NCBI GenBank assembly: GCA_028554755.1
Contig: JAPTOF010000009.1
Coordinates: 12,005,501-12,069,500, forward strand
From: Cordia subcordata
Lineage: Eukaryota > Streptophyta > Magnoliopsida > Boraginales > Cordiaceae
Direction of reading: 5' to 3'
DNA: 64,000 nucleotides
This document shows positions 12,101 to 22,836 of this stretch, piece after piece. The notes below the pieces were generated by a model. That model did no database searches. It saw nothing but the letters and a program-made list of their open reading frames with translations, and had not been told where the DNA came from. The position numbers and the translations under genes are program-made. Position 1 is the first letter of the stretch; each line of letters starts with the position of its first letter.

Positions 12101-15100
12101 ACTCATTCTCCTGAAACTTTAACTATTGACAATTTTCATCCTTTATTCCAGAGTCATCAGCAGGTTTCCACCTCTGTTCATCACCCAGAGGTTGATACAA
12201 GTCCTGCTCCAACTCTGTCTTTACCTTCTATATCCTTTGATCTACCTGAACCTGAACCTCATCATGATCAGTCAGTCCTATCACCTAGTTCCTCTTCCCA
12301 GACTGCTCACCCTCCCTCACAGCTCATATCTAATGATCACTCACAGTCATCCATTTCTCAGACTTCTAACTCTAGCACCTCATCCTCACAGAACCTTCCT
12401 CAAGTCCCTCACAACACCCACCCTATGCTTACAAGAAGTAAAACAGGCTCTCTGCCCCTACCCCTGTATAATCTACATCATGTGGCACTAGGACCTATAG
12501 ACACTGAGCCTGTTACCTTCAAGGAGACTTTTAAATACCCTTTCTGGCAACAGGCAATGCAGGAAGAATTTGGAGCTTTGCAAAAACAGAACACTTGATC
12601 TTTAGTACCCTTACCTGCTGGCAGACAGCCAATAGGCTGCAAATGGGTATTTAAAATCAAAAGAAATGCAGATGGCACAATCTCTAGATACAATGCTAGG
12701 ATTGTTGCAAAAGGATATCATCATGAATAAGGTGTAGACTACTCAGAAACATTCAGTCCTGTTGTAAAGTCTCAGACAATTAGAATTGCTCTAGCTATGT
12801 CTTTGCATTTTGGGTGGTCTTTGCATCAAATGAATGTCTCAAATGCCTTTTTACATGGGGATTTACTAGAAGAAGTCTACATGTATCAACCTCAGGGGTT
12901 TGTTGATGCAACTAATCCAACTTATGTCTGCAAGTTGAACAAATCACTCTATGGGCTTAAACAAGCCCCTAAAGCATGGTACTCTTAAGTTGTCTACTTT
13001 TTTGATCAACCAAGGGTTTGCTCATACGCCTGCAGATACCTCACTTTTTGTTCAACACTCTGTACCACATATTTTGGTTCTTCTTGTCTAGGTGGATGAC
13101 ATTGTGCTTACAGAGAGTTCAGAAAAAGCAATTCATGAATTCATTTCTGTTACGCAATCTCAATTCTCTATAAAATACCTGGGAAACCTCTCTTATTTTC
13201 TGGGGGATTGAAGAGCAGCAGTGTTCTTCTGATCTTCTCTTAAAATAATTAAATATGCAAAAGATTTGCTTGCCAAGGCAGGAACGGCAAATCGTAAATC
13301 TGCTCTCATTCCCACTACAGCTAAACAACCTAATCCACACATAACTAAGTCAGTTCCCTTTTCCAACCCTACACTATTCAGAAGTCTCGTACGGGCTTTA
13401 CAGTACATCACAATGACAAGTCCAGAACTGCCGTATGCAGTGAGTGCTATTTCTCAGAAAATGCACTCTCCCACAGAACAGGATTACACTGATCTTAAGA
13501 GGATCCTAAGATATATCAAAGGGACATTGAATCAGGGCCTTCTTTTCAGACCTGGAGATCTCACTTTGAATGCATTCTCTGATAGTGATTGGACCTGTGA
13601 CATGGTTGAAGTCCATCACAGGATTTTGTGTTTTTCTATGTCCTCACCTAGTTTCCTGGAGCTCTAAGAAGCAGGCAACAGTAGCAAGAAGTTCTACTGA
13701 GGCTGAGTACAGAGCTATGGCTCAAGCCTCTTCAGAACTTACTTGGCTTACTTACATTTTAGAAGCTCCACACATTCCAATTGACGTTCCTACATTAGCC
13801 TGTGATAATCTTTCAGCTATGGCCTTGGCTTCTACTTCAGTTTTCCATGGGAGAACTAAACATATAGAACTGGACTACCACTATATCAGGGAACTGGTTG
13901 TTGGCAAAAAGTTGGTCATTTCCTATCTGGCTTCTTCAGAACAGATTGCAGACCTGTTTACCAAATCCCTTCCTACCTCTCGATATTATTATCTCAAAGG
14001 CAAGCTTCCACTAATGCCCAGCATCAGCTTGACAGGGATGACAGAATAGTTAGTTAGGCAGTTGCACTGTAATACATTAGTCTGCAGAGTCATGCTAAAT
14101 GCACATGTGATTGAACAGCTGGACAAGTGGTTAGGAAGTAGTTATGCACATAACAGATTCTAGAATATTCCATCCAACTGTATCTCTCACAACAAATACC
14201 TGTACTACTCTATTGATCAAAGCTAATGGAAAATAACTTCAAATCCTCTAAATTTCTTCAAGAAGAAGGAGAAGAACTTTGACACAAGGAAAGCTAACTC
14301 AAAAGTGGACTCCAGTATATTAAGATATTTCCCATGAGCATCAAGGTATCTTGGAGGCAGGCTACTCCTCCATATCCACAGAAGCCAACTGCCCCCCAGC
14401 AATAATCAAGTCCAAAGGAGGCACACAAGATTCTTAAGATTAATCAAGTCCATTCATGTCATCGTGCAACTTACTGATGAGCTGAACTTATCAACAATCA
14501 ACTCCAGCACATCTGTCTCTTCCAACCACTGCATTGAGTCTGTGTAGTTATTGTAAAGATGTTCATCAGCTCCGATTAGGCGAATTAAAACCTGTTTAAT
14601 GAGAAATATATTAGAACTTTGAGTAAGAGAACACAATACAAAACACATGCAGAGTGACTAACCTCCATGATGGACGTAATACCAATGAGATCAACTATCT
14701 TCTTGATAATATCCTGATGAGACTAGAGGACGAGAAACTAAATGAATCAGTTCAGAGAAATTTGAGTAGAAGAATAGAAAGCAGTAAGTGGTAGCAGAAA
14801 CTACATAGCATTAACAGCCACGCAATAACACCAGCGTAACTTTTCTCTACTTAGATATACCCCAGAGAGAGAGAGAGAGTGTGAGAACTTTTCTCTGCAG
14901 AGAAGTTGCTTCTCAATTGTTGCTTAAGGTTTGAAGCCCTAATCCAAGATTATAATCCATATGCAACCGAAAATAACACTTTAATGACTCAACCATGTAA
15001 ATCACCAATCAGTATAGCAACAAAAGTAGGAAAAAAACATTCGACAATTTCCAACCAATTATGTTTATATAAACTAATTCCTTTTTAGGTAGAAAATTGA

Positions 15101-18100
15101 TAAATCTCTCTTCACCAGCTAAAAATTACAGGGAATGGCTAAGAACTTGATCGGGAAGGAAAAGGATAACAGTAAAGCATGTGCTTGAAGAAAGGGGGGA
15201 TACAGGAGCCCCCAGAGAAGAAATTTTCTAATATTGCTTGGTCACCATAATTTAGCTGATTTATTCCCTCCTATTAGCAGGAAAAGAAGAGGACAAGGTC
15301 ATTTATAATTGGCCCTTATTAGGACCAGAATTTTATAGATCACAGAAGAATTTTGCTCTAAGAAGGGGAACGGAGAAAATTCATTTCACTTCCTCTCACA
15401 GAGACTGCAACTTAAGCCATCAATTTTTCCTTCATATTCAACAGCTAACATGAATCTTCCACAACTTGATAAGGTCAAATGTAACCACAAATTAGCTATA
15501 TTATATATAAACTCCTGGCTTCAAGTGGGATCAACAAAATCCAAAACTTAAATTTGGAGAATAATTTCCCCCCACTCTCTCTTTTTTCCTTGAAAACAAT
15601 AAATAAAGAATTAAATAGAAGTAAGAAATACAAAGGCTACTAATATATGCCAAAACACAAGACCCCAGCATACAATCAAGCTTATAAGGGCAGAAAGAAG
15701 TTATTTGTATAACATGAAGAAAGAACATAAATAACAGAAAGCTACTGGACATACTCGAATATAATTCATCAAAGGAACGGTCTTCCGCAACAGCAGGCAT
15801 ACGACAACCTACATATGGAATCAGGACATCAAATTACAAGACATCAGAAGAATAATGACATCTTTTTAAAAGTGAGCAGTGCAGGGACCTCTACAAAGAA
15901 CTCCAGTCAGATGAGTAAAGAAAATATTCCACAAATGTAATTCATGAATATGGAACTTATGCTAAAATAGGATATCTACTTTTCTCTTTCAATATATAAT
16001 AATGCGTTCTAGAGCCTTCACCACTCACTCCATACCCCAGCACTTACCAAATATATTAAAAGAGTTTAACATCACATAAATATTATTTCCTAGAAATTAT
16101 GTATCTACTCCTGAAGGAGATAAGTGAAAAGGGTTAAGATACTTATAAACTCAACCCCCACCTATACACAACTCATTTTCAAATTACCAGGTTGAAGTAG
16201 AAATCAAAATTTTAAACTTCATATGACATTAATTTGATCAACGTGAAAAATTGAAATTCACAAACTACCTGAAAATAACTACCTCTTAAATGTCTATAGA
16301 TGGCACTTGCTAAAAGATTTCTACAAATGCAATTCATAAATATGGAACTTGAGCTAAAATAGGAAATCTAGTTTCGTCTTTCAGGATATAACAATGAGTT
16401 CTAAAGCCTCCAACACTCGCCCTAATATGGTAGCACTTACCAAATATACTAAAAGATTTTGACATCATATAAATACTATTTTCCATTATAAGCATTATTT
16501 TCTAGAATTATGTATCTACTCCCTCTAATTCGTCTTCTAGGGAAAACCAGAAAGAGATGGGTGAAAAAGGGTTAAAAAAGCAGCAAATAGGAACTCAACT
16601 TCCTTCTTTTTCCCTACTTTGTGTAGTATCATCTCCAGGAAAAGGAAAGCAGAAGAGACTATTAGATTACAAGGGTCCTAGGGGCGTCGAAAGAAGAGAA
16701 GATATTTTCAGGGAGACCATGGCATATCTTAAATAAGCATTATGCTCAGGTTACCAATTCTTACCAGACAATTTATGCAACAGTACTGGAAAAAAAGAAA
16801 CCAAGTGAAAGATTGATACACACGAATGAAAGTAAGTTCAGAAAGAAAAATATTCATAGAGAAGACAGGTTAAATTAGACATCAGAAGAAGTGCTCGATG
16901 GTTGAAGATAATAGACCAGCTTGTGAAACATTGGACAATTTGCCATTTCAATTTGTGATTCAACAGAAAATTTGTACTTCCACTACATTTGTGTTTGGTC
17001 TAAACTACAGAGAATCTGCCATCTCCATATCTCATTGAGAATCTTATTTTCAGTCTCTTTATCTCATCCTACATTTCTCAACATGGTTCCTTTCTTCCCC
17101 TTCATTTCATGGAAGGGAGGTTCACACTAATCTCGTTAGCAGGGCATAAAAATGTGAATTCTTCAAAATGCTATTTTTTTTATCATCAAAGAACATAACA
17201 TTATACCTTGCTGAAGTAACCTGCCAGCATAGTACTATGAGGATGCTCCGGATCCAAAAAGGAAAACAGCAGGTTCATCAACTATCAAAAAATACGAGAG
17301 CCAAATTGTAAAAACAGTCCTGAGAAACTTGGAATTGAAATAAAAAGCAGATAGTGTAAGCTTTTAAAAGATTGCACCTCTTCATCCTCCACCAAAGCTT
17401 TGAGTATGATATCAACTTCACAGGTAAAAATTTCACAAGCAATAAAAGGAAACCTGTACAAAACCAACTAGCAATATGATTAGAGTATCTAACTATAAGC
17501 GTGGAGTAATTTAATGAATGAAAAATCTACCAGTATTTTGCATTATGAAGAAGTTGAGCTCAATGCTTCCCCACTTACTTAAGAATTCGTGTTTTTTCAG
17601 CATCCTCCGGAGCTTCTTCCACAATGTACCGAACGAGTTGTTCAACTTGAGATCGTTCCCGCAAACTACAACACAGACCACCAACATGAAAGGTTTACCA
17701 GTTAATATGGACTACTTTTCTCTATAGAATGTGATATCTGATATCAATATCTACTTTAAAATCAGAAATTTGCAAATCAGAGCTCTGCATCACCACATTT
17801 CAAGGTCCTACCTAGTCAACTAAGAGATGTATTAGTTTACGCCGATAAATAGAGCCAGAAACAGATGGCATGTTCACAAATAAACGCCTATGAGAATCGC
17901 ATGCAAATACTTCACAAACTGACCACAAAATCCTGTCCAGACTTCTGAATTCCCAAAAAGACCTGAATCACATGGAACTGATACAAAGAACAAGCCAAAT
18001 AAAAAAGCATCCCATGGAAGACGATACAATGATGCAGATGTTGTTAATCTTAGAGTCTCCTAGCTATTTCGTCAAGCAAAGGTGCATGGTCAGTTGTTCT

Positions 18101-20784
18101 TTCATAATCAGGGTAGTGACATCATTTTTCTGTGGGAATTCTTAAAGTTTTACTGGATTAGGGTTATGTTTTAGATGTCAACCCCTAAAATCATAACAGT
18201 CTCAAGTAGACAAAATTAGGCAACAAGTTCTCTTGTTTACGAAGTACAAAGATGACAGCAAGTTTGCCTGCTCTGAGCCTTCACCACTAGGAAAATATCA
18301 TGTATGACTCATTTTTGGAGACTAGAATGCAATAGGATGGTTTCCAGCTCTCCATCTGAAGCTTACTATCTCTCTCAATCCTCTTCTCTACTTTTCCTTC
18401 TTATTCTCTAATCTAATTCTTTGCCCTTATAGTGTCCGTGACATATGCAACTTAAACTCTCAGCAACCTAAACTTACATGCTCTGCCGCTTTCACGTGAT
18501 CTATATAAGCCAAACATTTAACTAAACCAAACCTTACATTTAAGTCCCAAACATATCAACTAATTATCACCTTACATCTAAACCCCAAACATATCAACTA
18601 ATTATAAAAAGACTTCTGCCATAATAACCAACAGTAAGCCATATAATACCCTAGTCAGATTTTAACCATTATAAGACCCTCCATTTGGTGCTGAAACTGA
18701 AACATCACACCAAATGTCAATAAATAAACAAATGCTAAATTGTCGCCCTACACCATAGGCAGACCCAACTCTCTCTCAAAAGATAAATAAATAAATAATC
18801 ATTCCCAAAACTTATTACAGTTTAAAGCGAAAAGCAAATGATAAACCATATATTCAAATCAACAGATAATGCTGCATCAGGTTATGTAAGCCAAACCTTT
18901 ATTAGGTAGCAGCTAAAGGTGCTGCATGAAACTGGGTAAACATGTTCAGTGCATGCATGTATTTAACTCCGCTAATTATTCTATTATCATTTCAACATTC
19001 ACCAGCCTCATCTTAATCAAAATCTAATATACTAATTTCACTAGAATTAAAGGCATTTGAACTATTACCTAGGACTATGTGACCGACTATTTATCAAAAA
19101 CATAAAACCAAGTCAAATGATATTCAACTTCCCTTGTTTGACAAACATGGTCGTTATACTACCGCATGAAAATTTAACCAAAAAAGACATTAAAGTTTCA
19201 CATCAAGAAATCTATTGCTAAAAGCATCAGAAAAAGTGAACAAATGAATTGGGCACTCTCACAAAAGTAAAAGGATACAACCAAGGGCTCAGAAAATTAT
19301 GAGACATTAAGACTGCATTAAACAATCAAGTGCAAGAGTACAGCAAAAGGTGAAAAGGGGGCTTCAAGTGCAAGAGTATGGTAAAAAGTGAAAGAGGGCT
19401 TACAAATTGATAAGACGGCCATTAAGAGCTTTACACTCTTGGATTATTTCATCCTCATCCAAAAGCTCCTCCAGCGTAAAATTCTCCTTGTCAAGAATCG
19501 TCTCCACCTGAAACATTAAAAAAGAGTATTATTATTTTTGTTATTAAAACAGCAATAAGATTTTTAAAGATTACAACTAACAGAAAAGAAGAAAAGATGT
19601 AGTTCATGGTTTATGAGAATCATATTGAGATTTCAATATGAAGCATTAAGGGATAGATAAAATATCTAGACATGCTTGTGAGCAAACATTAATGCATCCC
19701 CTAATGGCAACAAAGAACGAAATTTTGAACTCTGGTTCAGCTCTCAAGCAGGCATTTGCTGTCCTTCTACAGTTGCAACTTACCCTAAAGGCACTTCCAT
19801 TACAGTCTCAACCAAGCAACTGGTTACATGCCAACTGCAATAGCTATTAGCCAACATACATGCCACAAGAAGCTCTCACACCAACAAAGATAACAATCAC
19901 TAGTGGTTGAAACTTTTTCATAGGAATCACTAGTTAAACTTCCCAAGCATACCTATAATGATCTTATTCTTCACTGAACAATTTTACTAGTGTAAACAAC
20001 AAAATCTCAGCTTCAAACCAGGCATTTAGAAGAAGCCCTTCATAGGACCAGTGCTACATGCTCTTCATTGAGCAACTTACACCAAATGCAATATAAAAAG
20101 CATTACTGGATAGAGAAACAAACATGAACTACCGCAACAAGAAACAATAGTCTCTATCTATAGTTCCCCACATGTTCTACGTTCAACCACTACTGTCTCT
20201 TCCCCAGAATCTAATTGTTAACTTCCGCGTTAACTCATATCAAAGTGCACCGATCAATTCCAGAATCCAATTCATGGATAAAGACTGAGCATCACAGCCC
20301 AATCATACATCACAATCAGACAGACCCCCTCAAACACCAAAACCCCGAAAATCAAGTCACTACATTATCTTTCTTTTGCTTCCACAAATCTCTCATTCTT
20401 GTTACTAACATTTCTCACCACACTTCCACATTACCTCCCACACAAACACTCACACACATACCGAAAACAAAAATACTATCCCCCAACAAGCTCAAACCTG
20501 GAATTGGCCAACGCGACAAAGCTCCTGCTATACTCAGGTATGGATAAGAACCGGAGTCACAAAAATAATTCATTTCTTAAACAAGTAATTAGCATCAATT
20601 CAACAAAAGGGGGAAAAAAGGAATTGGGATCTGCACTCGAAAATCAAAAAAATAAAAAATTATACGATAAAATTCAGAAAAAGGAAAAAAAAAGATTTAA
20701 CCGACGATATATATATATATATATATATAGATATAGATATCTCACCGGAGACGCGGTGGAGATGCCTGCCATACGCCAAAACAT
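135..20784 (-). CDS. SIT4/PP6 phosphatase-associated (SAPS-domain) family protein, 5' part, 14 exons
   Basis: This family gives regulatory subunits of SIT4/PP6-type serine/threonine phosphatases. The start is ATG at 20784 ([13 protein letters not shown]). Exons on the minus strand, by plus coordinates: 20746-20784, 19404-19507, 17579-17665, 17378-17453, 17207-17281, 15755-15808, 14663-14722, 14475-14591, 2605-2699, 2300-2499, 993-1090, 637-740, 379-544, 135-257. They sum to 1,398 nt, 466 codons with no internal stop, and reading phase agrees at every junction. Conserved stretches include [81 protein letters not shown] and [11 protein letters not shown]. All introns are GT..AG; the exon 4 donor (GTGCAA) is weak. 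The C-terminal part, usually several hundred residues, lies beyond the left edge. Intron 8 (2700-14474) holds nested retrotransposons. Family membership is very secure; exact borders await cDNA. Confidence 0.93.
1451..1556. mobile_element. Small Tourist/PIF-Harbinger-like MITE in a SAPS intron
   Basis: The ends are imperfect inverted repeats: CGGCCTGTTTGGCTGTGCT at the left, and the complement of AGCACTGACAAACACCCTT at the right. A TAA target duplication flanks it at 1448-1450 and 1557-1559. GGCCTGTTTGG ends with a three-base TAA/TTA duplication are typical of plant Tourist-type MITEs. It has no coding capacity and lies in the intron between exons 10 and 11. Confidence 0.6.
3019..3718. mobile_element. 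hAT-like MITE in intron 8 of the SAPS gene
   Basis: The left end is TAGGGGTGAACG and the right end is GCTCACTCCTA, an imperfect terminal inverted repeat. It is flanked by a near-identical 8-bp direct repeat, CATTTCCT (3011-3018) and ATTTTCCT (3719-3726), the duplication size of hAT elements. Inside are AT-rich sequence, sub-terminal inverted GGTTCGGTT-like stretches and a GA-rich tract. No transposase is present. Confidence 0.55.
3110..3153. repeat. GA-rich simple repeat
   Basis: Purine tract of GAGAGAGGGAGGG-type units inside the hAT-like element. It is low-complexity and has no coding meaning. Confidence 0.7.
3998..4231 (+). repeat. 5' LTR of copia A
   Basis: 234 bp, TG...CA ends. Matches 14039-14260 apart from roughly eight substitutions and small indels, including a 12-bp segment near the 3' end that the 3' LTR lacks. 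Confidence 0.92.
4467..4675 (+). repeat. First 5' LTR copy of copia B
   Basis: 209 bp, starts TGATAGACTAG and ends CATTTTACA. The TTTAC target duplication sits directly upstream, so this is the original outer LTR position. Confidence 0.9.
4733..4941 (+). repeat. Second 5' LTR copy of copia B
   Basis: 209 bp, offset exactly 266 bp from the first copy and preceded by the same host bases (CAGAAGCATTTAC). It is directly followed by the primer site and the leader that leads to gag. Confidence 0.9.
5342..9654 (+). pseudogene. Copia B gag-pol polyprotein, broken
   Basis: The start is ATG 5342 ([10 protein letters not shown]). Gag has an intact CX2CX4HX4C zinc knuckle ([14 protein letters not shown], about 6242) after RGRGRRGRG repeats. 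The protease active site DSGA is at 6392-6403. The integrase shows HADIWGP, MDDFSRF and SDNGTEF. The reverse transcriptase has [20 protein letters not shown] and YVDD at 8695-8706. RNase H has [10 protein letters not shown] and ADLFTKSL. Breaks are a TAG at 5729, a frame change near 6900, a TAG at 7270, a frame change near 7510, a TAG at 7947, a frame change near 8367 and a TAA at 9145. Catalytic motifs survive better than in copia A. Confidence 0.93.
9652..9860 (+). repeat. 3' LTR of copia B
   Basis: 209 bp with TG...CA ends, preceded by the purine tract and followed by TTTAC, the second half of the target duplication. Confidence 0.92.
9887..14049 (+). pseudogene. Copia A gag-pol polyprotein, decayed
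   Basis: The start is ATG 9887 ([10 protein letters not shown]), followed by a gag domain and GRGRGR basic stretches. The zinc knuckle has lost its first cysteine ([14 protein letters not shown]). The protease is deleted around its active site, leaving EPGATTHVT where DSGA is expected. The integrase keeps WHLRLGH, but the second catalytic aspartate is Asn (TNNGGEF). The frame is lost near 11460 and near 11700. Stops in the reverse-transcriptase region are at 12596 (TGA), 12728 (TAA) and 13089 (TAG, replacing the Tyr of YVDD). The RNase H part is readable with [12 protein letters not shown] and ADLFTKSLP. It cannot be autonomous. Confidence 0.92.
14039..14260 (+). repeat. 3' LTR of copia A
   Basis: 222 bp, TG...CA ends, partner of 3998-4231, followed directly by the AGAAG target duplication. 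The polypurine tract before it is degenerate. Confidence 0.92.
15925..16580. repeat. Diverged direct duplication within a SAPS intron
   Basis: A segment of about 220-260 bp occurs twice in the intron between exons 5 and 6: about 15925-16145 and about 16315-16580. Shared strings include CATAAATATGGAACTT-like, GCTAAAATAGG, CACTTACCAAATATA and TTATGTATCTACTCC. The copies are clearly diverged. No coding or transposon hallmark is seen. Confidence 0.6.
17666..19403. other. Intron 2 of the SAPS gene, no further feature
   Basis: 1.7 kb of AT-rich non-coding DNA with stop codons in all frames. I see no element ends or conserved coding in it. The introns 19508-20745 and 14723-15754 are likewise empty apart from simple AT and GA runs (GA repeat near 14864-14880, AT repeat near 20707-20738). 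Confidence 0.6.
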
Positions 20785-21598
20785 GGTTGAAAGTTAACTA
20801 TGGATTAACTCAGATCTGCCGAGTCACAAACCCTAAGAAGAAAGGGGGGAGGGGGGAATAAAGCTGCTCTTTTTCGCTTTATTCAAAGGGATAATTCATT
20901 AACAAGTCTGCAATTGTGTTCTGCAAATTGAAAAGATAATAAATGAATAATAATTAGAAACCCTAGATAGATTTTTACGAATTGAATTAGATTCGATCAT
21001 GATATTATAATAATAATAACAATAATATGTACATATATACATACATAAATATGAATGTGTGTGTGTGTGTGAGTGCGTGAGAGTGTGTGTGTAGAACAGA
21101 AACAAATATACCTGCAGTCGCGGTATGGTGGGGGAGCTGTTTGGGAAAATAAATCTGAATCTCCTTTATATTTATCTAACTACTCTATTTTTTTTCTCTA
21201 TTTCTATTATATTATAAATATAAATAATTCATATTACATTATATATACACAGTGTGTATATATAAGTACATGGTACTTGCTATTTTTGGGCAACCATATG
21301 ATATAATTCTGGAAAATGGGGAAAAGAGTGAAAAAATGGATGGTGATGGTTTGTGATTGTATTTGTAATTGTTTAATTACATTCATTTTATAAGTGATTA
21401 TTGTATTTGTAATCATAAGACTAACATTTTCGTATTTTAGTGCTTTGCATGGTTTTTGTTTAATTTTTAATATAAACGCCAAATATAATTATGAAGAGAA
21501 AAAAGAAGCATGAGATATGTGCGATTGAAGTTGTTATTTAAAGTTCTACCCATTTATTTATTTTTTCATAGAAATTTTTAGTTTTATTTTTTAAAATC
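20785..21598 (-). promoter_or_regulatory. 5' flank and probable promoter/5' UTR of the SAPS-domain gene
   Basis: About 0.8 kb separates the start codon from the viral insertion. Near the ATG it is purine-rich; further out it carries a TG/GA microsatellite (about 21055-21092) and AT-rich stretches. A promoter is inferred only from position; I could not choose a single TATA box. A 5' UTR intron is possible because many genes of this kind have one, but none was identified. The pararetroviral promoter beyond it points the other way. Confidence 0.4.
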
Positions 21599-21641
21599 TT
21601 TTAGTTTTTAATTTCTAAAGCCTAATTTTAATATTTTTCAT
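21599..21641 (+). repeat. Left 43-bp terminal direct repeat of the endogenous virus
   Basis: Begins TTTTAGTTTTTAATTTC and ends TATTTTTCAT. Identical to 29028-29070; sequence on both outer sides differs. Confidence 0.8.
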
Positions 21642-21646
21642 TTATC

Positions 21647-22039
21647 TTGTCATGGGATATTCAAATCAAACCATCCACAAAAACCGAACCGCCATTCTTG
21701 GTTAGAAACATTTTTATTAAGTGGTGGGATGGTTTTAATTGTTCCCACTTTACCAAGACCAATCTGGAAGAATGGTTTACCTCTCGTCCAGAAGCCACAT
21801 CAATTGTTTCAAAAGTTCAAACTCAATTCCTAGTGAGGAAGGCACAATTGCAAGCTCAATTTGACTCAAAATCGGACTCCAAGACCTACAACAAAATTCT
21901 CAAAACCTATCTCGAAGAGTTCAGCAATGAAGAAGAAGACGAAGAAGACCTTCACCAAACCTCTCAAGACTCCTCACAAGATTCAAATCAAAATGAGGAT
22001 AACTGCTTTGGAATTGACACGTCAGCATTTGATTTCTAA
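21647..22039 (+). pseudogene. 3' part of the second viral ORF (permuted)
   Basis: An open frame of about 130 codons, readable from TTG 21647 or upstream without a clear ATG, ending TAA at 22037. It has a tryptophan-rich start (FIKWWDGF, EEWF) and a strongly acidic, Ser/Gln-rich tail (SNEEEDEEDLHQTSQDSSQD). It lies directly before the viral promoter, as the last ORF of a circular pararetrovirus genome would. The matching upstream part is at the other end of the insertion (28446-28960). Its function is unknown. Confidence 0.55.
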
Positions 22040-22430
22040 AGCAGTTTAAATAATTATGCTCATAACGTCAGTGGTGAAAGCGGTCTTGAGTATAATTCAA
22101 AAAGTTTCCCAAAAAGCAAAAGGTGAACAGTGTCAAACCCGTTACTCGACCACTGTAAAAAGAAGATAAACGACTTTCGGTTGAAGATTCTCGCGTGCTC
22201 CTCAAAGGAAGATAAAGTTAGACACGTGACCCAACAGCTGCAAATCTTTTCTTTGCTTTTCAAATCTTGTAATTATTGTATTCCTCTTTCTAGGTCTATT
22301 TAAGACTCCAAATTATAATTGCTAGGTGTGCTCTTTTTTTTTTTTAATTTTACTTTGTTTCGTTGTATCCTCTCAACCCTTTATATCGTTCTCTCAAATC
22401 AATAAAAGTTCTGTTTATACTCAGGTTCTT
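22010..22430 (+). promoter_or_regulatory. Pararetroviral pregenomic promoter and poly(A) signal
   Basis: TGACACGTCAG, ATAACGTCAG and GACACGTGAC resemble as-1/G-box elements of 35S-type promoters. A TATA-like CTATTTAAG lies at 22296-22304. AATAAA at 22401-22406 follows about 100 bp later, as expected when one signal is read only on the second pass around a circular template. Activity today is unknown. It points away from the SAPS gene. Confidence 0.6.
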
Positions 22431-22582
22431 ATGTTCAAATACTACTGCGCGCCATCAAACTTAAGGTATTTGTTCAAACTTTGTTATTTTTAAACTATAT
22501 TGTTATTTTCTGCATATAATTTGATTTATACCTGTTTACTAATGGCTTTGTTTATATGCTACTATATTGCTTGGGCCGTTTC

Positions 22583-22594
22583 TGGTATAAGAGC
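22583..22594 (+). other. Viral tRNA-Met primer-binding site
   Basis: TGGTATAAGAGC differs at one base from the tRNA-Met complement TGGTATCAGAGC used by plant pararetroviruses. It lies in the leader between the poly(A) signal and the movement-protein region, the expected position. Confidence 0.65.
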
Positions 22595-22836
22595 TAGAAC
22601 TCCCTTTTGAGTTACTTCTCTATAACCAAACCACATTAAACTATTCCCTGTTCCCCAAGTTCAAACCTTGTCGCGTCGTAAGTTCCTATTGTTGCCAAAT
22701 TTAGGCGTTTGTGTTAGGGCAGTAATGTCATTGACTGTGATCTTTAGGTAATAGTGTTTAGTTTAATATGTCTAGGTTATTTAGAATTAACTCAAATAGG
22801 AATATGACATTTGCATTTTCAGGATTAAATCCGTAG

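Larger units (their letters stand above)
3998..14260 (+). mobile_element. Ty1/copia retrotransposon A (outer element, interrupted by copia B)
   Basis: A complete but decayed LTR retrotransposon. LTRs of 234 bp (3998-4231) and 222 bp (14039-14260) start TGACAG and end TTTCTTCA. A perfect 5-bp target duplication AGAAG flanks it (3993-3997 and 14261-14265). A tRNA-Met-type primer site (TGGGTATCAGAGC) follows the 5' LTR at 4232, with one extra G. The leader is split by copia B just before the gag start at 9887. Without B it is about 4.9 kb. The domain order protease, integrase, reverse transcriptase, RNase H defines copia. Short LTRs and small size suggest the Ale/Retrofit group, but this is not proven. 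It sits in intron 8 of the SAPS gene, antisense to that gene. Confidence 0.93.

Noticed and set aside
20215..20797. Two open frames in the first SAPS intron
   Set aside because: They have low-complexity Thr/His/Pro and Lys/Tyr composition, are on the strand opposite the gene, and run through a microsatellite.
21599..21641. The 43-bp repeat as an ordinary transposon target duplication
   Set aside because: It is much longer than any known element's duplication, and the period fits one viral genome. A repair-based duplication of host DNA remains possible and is given as an alternative.
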